Assembly (NCBI RefSeq): GCF_008831285.2
Contig: NC_045138.2
Location: 14,334,571-14,398,570, forward strand
Length of the DNA stretch: 64,000 nt
Source: Nymphaea colorata
Taxonomy: Eukaryota; Streptophyta; Magnoliopsida; Nymphaeales; Nymphaeaceae
Reading direction: 5' to 3'
Under the pieces are notes generated by a model. The model had not been told where the DNA came from. It saw only the letters and a program-made list of their open reading frames with translations, and made no database searches. A program made the position numbers and the translations under genes. This document shows, one piece after another, positions 48,023 through 59,700 of this stretch (positions are counted from its first letter, which is position 1; each line of letters begins with the position of its first letter).

Positions 48023-51000
48023 TTGAAGCCCATTACCACAAGTTCATGCTTCCATCAGACTGCGGATTTTAGAACCATGGATTTAAGATCCTCGTTGGTC
48101 CACCATATCCATATATCTCTGATTAAAGGGAGAGGAGTTCTTTCTTTAGATCCCTGCATTGAAGATGCACATGGTATTTCATCAGATCCAGGTGAAATTC
48201 ACTGATCCCGGAATATCTCAAATAATCTCGGAACTGAAATCCGAGGCTGCAGGAAGATGGAGCTATCCTGAAGCTTATTAGAGATGTAGTTTACATGCAT
48301 CTTTTGAGAGGCAGGAGAGCTTTCTTGAAGGGCAACAAAAGAGGGACAAATAGAAAAGTGTCAGTAATTCAATCCGTAAAGTTGATAAAAGGAAAGGTAA
48401 TAAAAGGCTAGTCAAGTGATCATTATTGTATATCGATTGATGTGAAAGCAGCTTTGATGGAAGACCTTTAGGATATAGTACTGTTGATGTTGATCTAGCA
48501 CCCTTAAGTACAGTGAATCATGTTTTGCTATAATCTTCTTTGTTTGTTAAAAAGAATCTCAGATTTTGGTTGCATAGTTGCGAAGTATTAATCATTTTTT
48601 CCGTTAAATTCATTGTATGTTGTTGTCAATTCAAATAGCATAAAGAGTTAATAAATCAAACATTGTAGTCACTGCCAATCTTTTTTTTTCAAGTATTTTA
48701 ATTTCGAAACTTAATCGGGAGTGTGTTTCAAAAATTATTCAATAAAGCTAAGTTTTTAATTTCTTGCACCTTCAAGACAGTATCCCAAGAACTTGTGAAT
48801 TAACCAAGAAAAGAGATTGAACAAGGGTTTTGGTACCTACCAAGTACCAATTAGAAGATCAAACTAATAGGCCTTTTGTTGGTAACCCTGGAGGTCGAGG
48901 TCCCCCCTATCCACTAGGAAGTGCACCTAGTTTTGACCTTATGGCAAGAGGCATCCTCTCTCGCCGGGTTTTCAACTTCTAATTGCTTGTTCAACTTGGT
49001 ACCCCACATGCTTATGTAGTTATATATATCAAAAATGTAAATATCATGAGATTTTAAAGTGATTGTTTGTTTCTAATTAATTAGTTGAGGCTTTAGGAGG
49101 CGATTGTGGCTAAGCAGCTCATACTCCCATGCCAATCAGTGAGGTTAATTTTAGTATTATGCCCATAAGAAGGGCAGGCATGAAAGTCCGTTCCCTCCTG
49201 GTGGTGCAGGCAATAGATATGCACCAGAAAAAAAATGTGGAGTTGGGGTATTTTGCTGATTATTCAAAAAAAAAAAAAACTGTTTTAAACTTTCAAATTT
49301 TTACTATCTATTTTTGTCCTTATAAGGGGACTCCCTGGTAATGTTTTTTTTTTAAGTTTATTTAGACTATCAGTATAAAGCTCCTCAAGGTCATGCCCTT
49401 GTATCTTTAAGGTTCTAGCTTGCTTCGAGGTTTGAACTTTGTTTTCTTACATAACCTAAATCATCCACCTTTGTCCACAGCAACACATAAACAATATGAC
49501 TTGGATTCCAAGGTTATTTACTTGCAAAGTCAACTATTTGACGCTGTCATGCTTATAGATAGAGCTACAGAGGAAGGAATGGCCTTCGTGTGGGCATTTG
49601 TCCACACAGATCCCCCATAATTTGTTTACTATGTACTAGTCCCGCTCTACCATTTTTCTATGTATTCAAAGGGTGCAAGATATTTTAAGGACCTAAAGTT
49701 GAGTTTACATACTATCGTATTACTGCTCCTTAGCCGAATCCACTTTTGCCGCTCGAATCGAGCCGTGTGCGCGAAGGCAGGCAGAGGAACCGAGACGATT
49801 TGGTCAAGATGAGTTTTGGGTCTTGAGTCAGCTTTGATTCATATATATATATCTAATGAGTCCAACAAAAATTCTGGCATAGTATTGTCACATCACTCGA
49901 GACACCCAAACAGCACTTTCTTTTCTTTTGAGCAGGCATGTTTGGGTTAGGCAGACCCATCCATGGCACTGGATTTTTTGCCTTCTTCGACTTAAAAAGG
50001 ATCTTTTAATTTAATTAAGCCCGACCCGCTTTAGCCAGCCGGTGGTCGGACTCTTTTTTTCCGTTCGTCGGAATCCGGTGGGATTAATTAGCTTTTAAAT
50101 TTTCAATTCCAACAAGATGGTTTCTGATTTTGAGAAACAGAGTCGTTCTACTTGATGTGTATGTTAGCTTCGGCCGGCTGGTGCTGAAATTATGGACAGA
50201 AAACTCGGTACTCCTATGAGCTAGCTAGCATAGGTGAACTGCCCAGCTTGACTACATGAAATACAAAATGTTTGTTCTAAGGTAGGTTTTGTCTGTCTTC
50301 ACCAACATCTGTTGTGGGAAGATGTGACCCACAGATTGAGGAAAACCAATAAATTATTCTAAACCGACAACTTTTCTTAATCATGGAGATGGATAAACCG
50401 CTGATTTTCCGGCCGATCGCCTGAGGAATTTCCGGTTTATTGCTTTTCCAGCAACCTTCCTGTAAAATCTTTCGGGATATCTCACCCTGGCCCACGGCTA
50501 GGAATGCCAACAGGAAGAAGCTAGCTAGATTAATGGTGGTTCTGCAAATTTTGGCTGTTCTAAATCCATCTGCAGCCGACTTTCCGTGTATTTTTGGCTC
50601 TTCTCCACTAACATCTGGTTTATGCTTCCAATTCTCGAAAATATGGACAAGAAAGAGTGTCAAAAATTCCATGGAGATTTACTGCTCCAATACTCTAGGG
50701 TGTAGGAATACCGCTCTAAGGGATGGATCCCACCAGTTCTGCTTGATTGGTACACACCGCATGGTTGTGCTTCTAAGAGCAAGCTGAGAAAGAATAATGT
50801 GGATTCTTTGGAAACAAACGCATGGTGGGTGGAGATGTAACGGATTAGATAAATCTGAATCTGATAATTGGATCTGCTAGGATGCAGCTAGCTTTTGATA
50901 ATTGAATTCATACTCAAGACTGATTTCCATCTCAGATCTGATCAAGAACGAGCTCAATTATGTATAAACATGTCAGGCTTGATGTCACAAGGTTGGCAAA

Positions 51001-51761
51001 TTTGAACACCTTTGATGGAATATTACTAAGAATATAAGCATTTCATGTAGGATTGATTAGTCATTTTATATATGTATTTCCTCAAATCCAAGGAGTGATA
51101 TATATATATATATATATATATATAGTAGAGTTAATTATATTATCGAACCTTTAGAGGATTGCGACCGATGTTGCACATAAGGCCGATATTTTTTGTTGCA
51201 TAACTTTGAGTATGTTTTAGCTTATTTACGTTTTCACTTGGGCCCGCCCGGCGCTTTCCACAGCTAAAGTTCCTCTTCACGTGAACCCGACACAATATTG
51301 TAAGCGAGCAAGTTGACGAAAAGGATACGATGGCTTATTTACGTGTATTCTTCCAAACACAGTATCAACGATAGCTGTCTGCAACGCATCCACTGTTCGA
51401 GTACGCTTGTTCTGAATCGTCGGCGCCATTAGTTCAACAAGTAAAACTCAGAGAGAGGATTCTACTGAAGTTAATTTTCTTGTGTATAATGGTAACGTTC
51501 TTTCTTTCTCTTTAATCCGCAGCAACCACCATAATCTCATGAGTTCATTTCCTGCAATATTACTTGAAGAATGTCATCTTTTAATGCTAAGGAATCCCAG
51601 GAAATCCATTCACCATCATCGGATGCAGAGAGAGCGAGAGAGAGATTTGGCTCGCATCAAGAACCAACTCTTTCCAACTTGAGATGTTTATGCATCATGA
51701 ATCGTCATTAGCAATGAAGGAGAATAAAACAACTTACAAATTATTTTAGTTGTATATCACA

Positions 51762-51797
51762 TTAAAGCAATATATATATATATATATATTGCTTTAA
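51762..51797. repeat. perfect 36-bp palindrome
   Basis: TTAAAGCAA, then an 18-bp alternating TA core, then TTGCTTTAA. Each 18-base half is the exact reverse complement of the other, so the locus can extrude a cruciform or, if transcribed, form a hairpin. Confidence 0.9.
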
Positions 51798-52180
51798 CCA
51801 TGCAGCTGGAGTAGTCCATATGAAATGGATGGTTGAAAGAAATAAATGAGAAAAAAAGTATGAGCAAATATGACAAAAAAGTATATCATCTTTTTTTTTT
51901 TTATTTGTCTCTTAATCGTCAATTATGATAGATTGAACTGCTATGTATATCATCTATATATCACGTCAATATGCCATAAAGCTCAACTTATCTTTGTCAA
52001 ACCACTAAATTGACCCAATTGTTGTAGAATCAATGACCCTAATTTTGTGTTGGTGTCTTATTATGCTTCGGCTCTGATTCTCCCATTAGACTTATTTTCC
52101 TAACGGGCCCGTTCGTGCAAATAAATTGTGGAAACTAAGTGAAGCGAATGCATTTGATTTTAAAGTGTGAAAATAAACGA

Positions 52181-52186
52181 CATACA

Positions 52187-52244
<58 letters not shown>
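52181..52244. repeat. (CATA)n followed by (TA)n
   Basis: Tetranucleotide run at about 52181-52214 passing into a TA dinucleotide run to 52244. Confidence 0.95.
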
Positions 52245-52249
<5 letters not shown>

Positions 52250-55200
52250 CAACGAACCTAATTTTCTTTGGAGATCACAGAAAAGTAGTCATGTCCGTAG
52301 GCTACACAAGTGGCGCTAAGTTAAATATATTATAGCATGATTTGGGGAGGGAATCTTGTGGATTTGAAAGCAAAAGACACCATATCAGATATGCACATGT
52401 TGTGGGGTCCGAAGTAGTGGAAGAGTCATGGTATCGATTCCCTATAAAATCAGTCAGGAGAGAAAAATGTCCTCGTACTTTTATATCTTCTAAATTAGTT
52501 CTTTATGGGAGAAAGTAAGGAAATGTCGATATATGTCGCATTACTAATATAAACAGTTAACAAGAATTTATGACTGCTTTTATTGCATTAATATCCCCAT
52601 ATAAAATGTAATTTATGGTTGAAAAAACTTGATCTTTCCAATGTCATGTTTTACTTCACACTATACAAAAGACGGCACGTTACTTTTGAAATCAGGTTTT
52701 CATATAACTGCACCTGTGGCCAAAACCTGTGTTAAGTCAAATTAATATTAGTTTGTATGGACAGATACGTTGCATGGCGGCTAAATGAATGTATGTTTTT
52801 CATCATTTAAGTACATTAATTTTTTTTTTCAATTCATTTTATTTCAAAAAGAAAAATATGCGACGATACGTATTGGCCAAAACTGATACACAATGAAGCA
52901 AACACTTTCCGAGTTTGGTACTTGGATCGGGTCCAATTCAGAATGGTTCAAATCAGGTACATTACTGGGGAATTAAGTCTTCGGATCTGTTTCACACCAG
53001 TATGAACGGATTGATTTTTTTTTTTCCGGAAAGACATGTATTGGCCCAGACTGTAAATGCATCCGTTCAGGTATCAGGATTTTCGGCATTTCTAACCATA
53101 TTGGTTTTTATTTGAATTTATATCTCGAATGTATTTAGCTGTTTGCTACGTTCAACGCATCGCTGACATATGCATATGAATTCACTCGAATATTGAAGGG
53201 TGAAGGAGTGCGACATTGCATCCCAACTGTTTGGAAACATAGTTTCAAGTTGAAAGGAGTAACCGTAAGTTTACTCAGGTTTTGATGCTGTTTAGAACCC
53301 CAAAAGCAGGAAAAAGGAAAACCTTTGACCTCTCACCCAAGTGATGGGATTCCCTCCCATTCACCCAAAAATTCACAGGCATTATTTTATATAACAGTTT
53401 TGAGAAAATGATCATGGTCATCTCACAAGTCTTGGGTTATCATAAAACATATATACATATATTTATCATAAAACATATATATATATATATATGGAATTTG
53501 GTGGATAGCTGGATGGTTAAAAAAAAAAAAGCTCAAGTCTGTCATTAAAACCGCTATAGAACATTTTTAAAAGCATCACAGATTACCTTTACCAATGTCA
53601 TTGTGATTAAAGACTTCTGGCAAGTTTTTAAATTCTTAGCTACCCAGATATCTGGTGGCCGGCTAAGTGTTTCAATTCCCTATGTAAGCGAATTCAATTC
53701 TGTTCGATGCTGGCCCGATAGGGTAAAAAAATCAAAATTGATCACGAAAAGCACGATAAGCTATTGCTCAATGCACTATAGATTATCGCTGCATTATGAA
53801 TGTCACTAATGCCTCTGCAGCGACTGTCCCTTTGACAACAATCTTTTAACTTTTACTCACCTGCAAACCATAATACACACACACACACACTCTTTGCACA
53901 CAACCATCTTTTGCAGACGTGAAAAAAACATTTTAAGCTCCGGTTTTGCAGCTTGTTAATTTCCTTCTCCTTGAATTTCGGTCTGTGTAGTGTGTTCTAC
54001 TAAGGTTTGTAAAGAATACATTGAACCATTTGAGTATCAATGCTTCAATTTGTCTTACGTATTGTTGGTTCATTAGGAATAAACCTTGAATCAGTACTGT
54101 CTTTCATTACAAATTTTTCCATGAGGAAGGCCCTGCCATGAACTCTCATGGGAGCAGCGGCAGAACTCTAGTTTGTTGTTTCTTAACTTCATATTTTTCT
54201 TAAAGAACGGTTTAAGATCAATATTTACAAATCTTAATTCTTGCAAAATTGGCCATCTTGATTATCTCTTGGAAATATAAACTTAACCTTTCAAACCCTG
54301 TACATAGTTGTACGTAGCTTTGTAGGTCACATTTCTTTGTTGCTATTGTAATGCATGGGATCTATTCGAACGTAAAACAACATATTTTGAGTATGTGACG
54401 CTGCCTTCAATTGATCATGTTACTCCTGGAGGGAGAAGAATGTAAAGCAGTTTTCTGATTCCATGAATATAAAACTTGCAAAGTATTAGGCCCATATTAC
54501 GTATAAATCAATTACGATAGTGGTTGGTCTTAAATGATGTTCTTAATTTATAAAAGCACACCCAATATTTGAATGTTTTACAAATGCACACTCCACCTTT
54601 GACATATTGCACTTCACCGCCTAATGTGTAGAAGTAATTCTCGAAGGAGGCCTTTCGCTAACTACGTTTGCTTAACCCAAGTTAAGCCCGATTTAACTAA
54701 GTATAGAGAAAGCCGCCCATGAAGGATTTTACTCATTCATTTACTGATTCATTTATAAATATTTACGTTAAAGAAGAAGATCAGATATACATCGCAAAGC
54801 CTCGTCTGAGGTCTATCATTCTTGCTTGTTGCTACCGTAACATTATGGCCACAGGTTGGAGATCCATCAGAGAAAGAAATATGAATATAGCAGTAAAAGT
54901 AGAAGGAAAGAAATTTAGCGAATGAACTCATCTACAAGGGCATTATACTTCACTTTCTCCATCCTTTAACTGTTTGTTCTATTTTTTTTTGCCCTACGGT
55001 CAAAGTGTAGAATTTCAGACGTCGGGCAGTTTTTGTATTGCACCAAACATTGAGCAGTTTCCTATAAATTTCCTTTTTTCGACTTAATGATGAATTCAAT
55101 TTCATTCATTTCATGCTCATATAGCATACTACCCCACGATGGTATCTAACTAAAGACCTCGAGTGAAGTCCCCACTTTGCCTTTTTTTTATTTGCTCAAG

Positions 55201-55939
55201 GTATTGCTTTCTGAAAATTTTGTAGTCAGGGCACACCTGCAATTAAGATATTTATTATTATTGTTGTTGTTGTTGTTATTGTGGTTGTTGTTTACTTAAG
55301 GAAAAGTGTTTTTAGTGTTTTTAGGCATAAAACTCTCAGTATTATACTCTTATGCTTTTAATGTTTTGGCTTTTTTCAGGTCTAGTTGAAACTTAGGTGC
55401 CGCGCTTACCCTACTCACGTCTAAATGAACAACACATTGAAGCGTGACAAGAATTACATGATTCAAACTTCGAACCTGCACCCTTGCCGCCCATTTAAAA
55501 GAACTTTCAAATACCGGGATGTACGAAGTACAAATCATCCCCATTCAAGACGGTTTTTATGTTCTCGAGGTCATCTTCTTCACAGTAAGTGGCAATCTTG
55601 TTCTCACTAGAACGAACTTTGGTAACCAGCGCAGAAAATGAAGATTCTACTTGCAAAATAACAATTGAGTATCATCCTTGTTTATATATTGTTGATTTGA
55701 AGAGTCCTCTTCCATCAGAGAGTCTCATAATTACCCTGTAAATTTTAAGAAACCATGGCGTCCCCATCTTTTTGAACGCAAAGAAACCCCTTACATCAGG
55801 AAAGTTAGACGGGCATGCACCTGTGATGACTTGAAATTATTTATACTTCCTTCATACTTACAGCATAAAGCTCTCACCACGCAGAAAGCGGCGCGGCCTA
55901 TGATGGTCGATGAGAAGCCGATATTTTGCATACAAATTA

Positions 55940-56554
55940 CTATATGGCCGCCCATTTGGTCTTCCTTGCGTTGTCAGAAAACAACTGTTCCACCTTCAAC
56001 CCAAAATCGCCACCCCACCGGTTGCCGCTGCCATCGTCCTCCGCCCCTCTTCCTGAAACAGCGAGAATCTTCAGCAACTGCCGCAGGTTACTGGTGAGCT
56101 CCCTGAACGAAGAACTTCTTGTCTTCTCGCACTCCCCCCCGAACACCCACCTCGCCATCACTTCCGGCGGGACTCGCGGTCTCGCCGGCGCCTTGTCGAC
56201 CACTGGAATCGCGGCAGACAGTTCCACTGCATTGGAGAGACGGTTGGCTAGGAGGACTTGGTTGTCGTTTGGAAACCGGATGGTGACCGGGCTGGAGCTT
56301 GCAGTGATGTCGTCTCTTTTTCTGCCCACCGCGTCGAGATTTATCTCGAAGAGTTCATCATCGTCCTCCATTTGTTGATTCTCCTCAGTAAACTCCTGCT
56401 CGGTACTGCTGGACTCCTCCTTGGTGGAAGTAGAAGACTCTGATGAGGTCAGTACTCCATCGAAGTAGCTTCTGAGTTTCCTAAGTGAATCAATAACGAG
56501 ATTCAAGAGGAAGGGGAAACAAGAGTGTCTCCACAGGAACAAAGCAGTACCCAT
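55940..56554 (-). CDS. hypothetical acidic protein, 204 aa, intronless
   Basis: I do not recognise the family. ATG at 56554, TAG at 55942-55940. The N-terminus (1-20) is hydrophobic, followed by a short basic helix-like stretch (SLRKLRSYF). Residues 36-66 are very Ser/Thr/Glu-rich and look disordered. An acidic patch DDDELFEINLD lies at 64-74. A C-terminal block (about 129-165: PPEVMARWVFGG then SFRELTSNLRQLLKIL) looks folded and could be the conserved part. It is taken as real because the frame stays open for 204 codons from an ATG in GC-richer DNA than its surroundings, and the residue pattern has segment-like structure. The opposite strand has a 150-codon open frame across the same bases, rejected as a low-complexity Ser/Leu shadow. 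A (TA)n tract lies 140 bp upstream. Could be a small stress- or membrane-associated regulator; that is speculation. Confidence 0.65.
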   Translation of the reverse strand: MGTALFLWRHSCFPFLLNLVIDSLRKLRSYFDGVLTSSESSTSTKEESSSTEQEFTEENQQMEDDDELFEINLDAVGRKRDDITASSSPVTIRFPNDNQVLLANRLSNAVELSAAIPVVDKAPARPRVPPEVMARWVFGGECEKTRSSSFRELTSNLRQLLKILAVSGRGAEDDGSGNRWGGDFGLKVEQLFSDNARKTKWAAI

Positions 56555-56692
56555 ATTTAAATTTCTTTTTTTTCTTCTCCTTCTCTACTTCAGGGTGTTA
56601 GCTCCTCGCTTTAATACGCGAGAGAGACAGAGAGAGTTGTTGCTCGTTGTTGTGGAACCGGTAAGATGGTTTGACCTGATTAGCAACTAGTG

Positions 56693-56693
<1 letters not shown>

Positions 56694-56725
<32 letters not shown>
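56694..56725. repeat. (TA)n upstream of the 204-aa gene
   Basis: Pure TA dinucleotide run, followed by a short GAGAGAGCGCGC stretch, in the likely promoter of the minus-strand 204-aa gene. Confidence 0.85.
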
Positions 56726-56729
<4 letters not shown>

Positions 56730-59700
56730 GAGAGCGCGCTTATCGACCTTCACCTACTTTAAGACGATGCATGAAGTGGGCAAGTCAATTCGCGTGAGGA
56801 GGTGGGTAGAGAGGCTACCCCCTCCCACCATTTTGACTGATGCCATTTAAGAACCGAAAGAGAAAAATGGGGAACCAAGATTTTCTATTTTAGGTCTTAC
56901 GTTTCTGTCACAATTTGGAAAGAAGGTTCATATTCATTATTGTATTGGGACAGTAGGTTGATATTCTTTATTTTATTGAGACAGTATGATTTCAGCTGAC
57001 AACTGCTTCTCCTTCTCCTTCTTCACGGCATCTAATCCACTTGAATGACAATTTAACATGTTATAGTGCCCACTAGAGTTGCGCTACTAAGCTAGAATTA
57101 GAAGTTTGGATGTAAGATTGTTCAAGTGTAGAAGAAAGGTAGTAAGCTTAATAATATTCGAGAACTAGCAAGCATCAGCTTATCGTAGGCCTTCTAAGCG
57201 CCATACTTAGTTAGGATAGTATTTGTTACGCATGAGATGTGACGACCCAACAACATCATAGAAATACAAAAAAAGAATTACCCACTTCCTACTGTCCGGC
57301 CTAAACCTTGGGGTAGTCTCTGCAAGATCAACAACCATAGCCGCACTTGTATTTATTTTAACTCAATTTGCTTGTATGCATTGGATAAGCTTCATTCTTA
57401 AATCATAAGATTCGACGTGCGCCTGCAGTCCAGTTCTGTATCTGGCCATGTGTACTTACAAACTCCAGAATGACATGGTTTGACCATGCACCCACGAATG
57501 AACGTGCACAAGAATGAAACGGGCACTCTACCACACTCTCCCTCTCTCTGTCCCCTTAAGTAAAACGGGTACTGTGATTGACGACGCCCACCTGCTCGCC
57601 GAAGGCCTCAGGACTGGACGTTCAACGAATCACAATATTCAAAGCGCTCCACTGCGGAAAATCAATACCGTGGTAACTCCCATTCACACAAGAATACCAA
57701 TAAGTCGCACCTCTATCATACGGAGACAAGACCCATTTTGTTCTTGCGGTCTTTCCCTTTTCGACGTGAGAGAACGGGAACACGATTAGAAACAACAAGA
57801 TTAAACAACTCGAAGAAAGATGAGAGGGAGAATGAGGCCTGTGGGGGTGATTACGCGGCACACTATCCCAGGTTCCGGTCACCAAAGATGGATGTACAAG
57901 ATATCCTGAGGATGGATTAAGGATTGAAGATTAATGGAACAAGAAAAGATTATGCCAGAAGCCATTATGACGTAACGATGCTGACCCGTCAAGAATTGCA
58001 GAAAGTTTGTAAGACTTAATTGGTAAATGTGGCTAAACTAGAGAGAACTTTAATTCTGAACCACGTGTGAATATCTGAAGTCATGAGATTCAAGCAGCAA
58101 TGTATCAAACATCAAGATGATGGCATCAAGAACTTGTTACAGGCCCTACGGCACATGGGTGCCGGTATGGGTGTGGTTGGATGCAGACACTGGAGTAAAG
58201 CATTTTAAAAAACTTGAGTCCAAGACTTGGCCATCTGTGCGTATATACATATATATAGCAACAACAAGATTTCAAGCAAACAAATGCAGATTCATTGTTT
58301 GTACTCATAAAATATAGATTACTAAATTAAAAAATGCCAAAACATACAAAGAATACAAAACATGGGTTTGCAGTGTCCCGTACCCACAGCGGTGTCAATC
58401 TGAGCACGGTACATAAAACCCCAGTATAGCAAGTGTGAACACCATTGACTACATGTAAATCTATCATCTAGCAAGAAGCCAAACCACCACACGTAAATGC
58501 AGCAACTTTTGAATTCAAAGCGAAAGAACAGAATAGTGATCCTAAAAAGATGTACCAACCGCCACATAAGGACCTAGCACTTGCTTCAACTGGCGCCAAC
58601 CCATGAAAGAAGCCCTAAGTTGCAGCCGGAATAACAAGCTTAGTGAAGATCAGGAATAAACATTCTAGAACGTGAAGTACTTTATAAATATGGATGAAAA
58701 TCAGGCTCTAAATGTGATGATAGAAACCAACACAACCTTCTGCCACATCTGGACTAGAGATAGCTACTAGAGTTCCTGCAGATGAGACAGATGTTCTAGA
58801 AAAACATATAGAAAGTTGTATAATTATGCATAAAGCATGAATAAATCACATCATCATATTCAAATGAAAAACTAATTAGTAAGATCCTTTGCATGACGAT
58901 TGACATGAAACAAGTTTTATTTCTGACTATTTTCTTTCCATTTTTTGCAAAGAAGCATGCGAAATTCTTTTCTTCTGTAAGCTAAGTAACAAAAAATCAC
59001 CGGTACCGCAAAAGCGCACAACAAAGATAAAATGATGGACGTGAGAAATTGGCTCTCCACTAGCCCACTTAAGATATGGAGGTGTAATAAGTCCAGTCCA
59101 ATCAAAGAAACAAGAATATGAGGGTTAAACACGGAAGTGATCTGCTATTCCAATTAACTAAATATGCCATCAGGTAGTCATGATCCAACAATTTTTGCAG
59201 TTCTTCAGGCCTGAGTGGCCAAGAAAAGGCTGGTTAACGCAAGGCATACAATCTGAAACTATGCAGATTAGGAAGGTTAGCTCAACCAGTCCTTAGACAG
59301 ACACACCCCAACCACCACCTGCCCCCCTCCCCCTCCCTTCCCACCACCACCCCACCCTAACCGCACCCCCCCCCCCCACAACCCCAAACAACCAAAACCA
59401 GGGTTCAAAGTTGCTTCCAGACCTGGTGGCGATTGCAGATCCTAAGTGGAGGAGTCGCCTCTTCAAGAGAACAAATAAACACTAGCTAGCCACTGGATAA
59501 ATGTAGGCACCATTTTCTTGTAATAGGTTCATTGGTACCCATGTCCATTGTCCAGTCTTCCTACAGATAGCAGCCAACTGGTCCTACGTGAAGGCCACAA
59601 GGCATAAATTTTTTCACAAACAAGGACCAATATGTGGATCAAGACTAAACAGTGGATAGAAAGATGGTGAAGGCATGGTATGGGATCTCAAAATAATATT

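Larger units (their letters stand above)
48030..55930. other. intergenic
   Basis: No supportable gene. Microsatellites at 51098-51124, 52181-52244 (CATA then TA) and 53472-53491; a perfect palindrome at 51762-51797; a GTT triplet-rich patch at 55258-55290. Open frames on both strands at 50277-50787 (131 and 115 codons) have no recognised domain. Confidence 0.6.

Noticed and set aside
50277-50787. Overlapping ORFs of 131 (minus) and 115 (plus) codons, the minus one with a hydrophobic stretch followed by AVGQGE
   Set aside because: Neither strand shows a recognised family; the signal-peptide-like stretch is internal rather than N-terminal, so I do not call a secreted peptide.
55926-56378. 150-codon plus-strand ORF opposite the 204-aa protein
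   Set aside because: Ser/Leu-rich shadow; the minus-strand frame is longer and has better segment structure.
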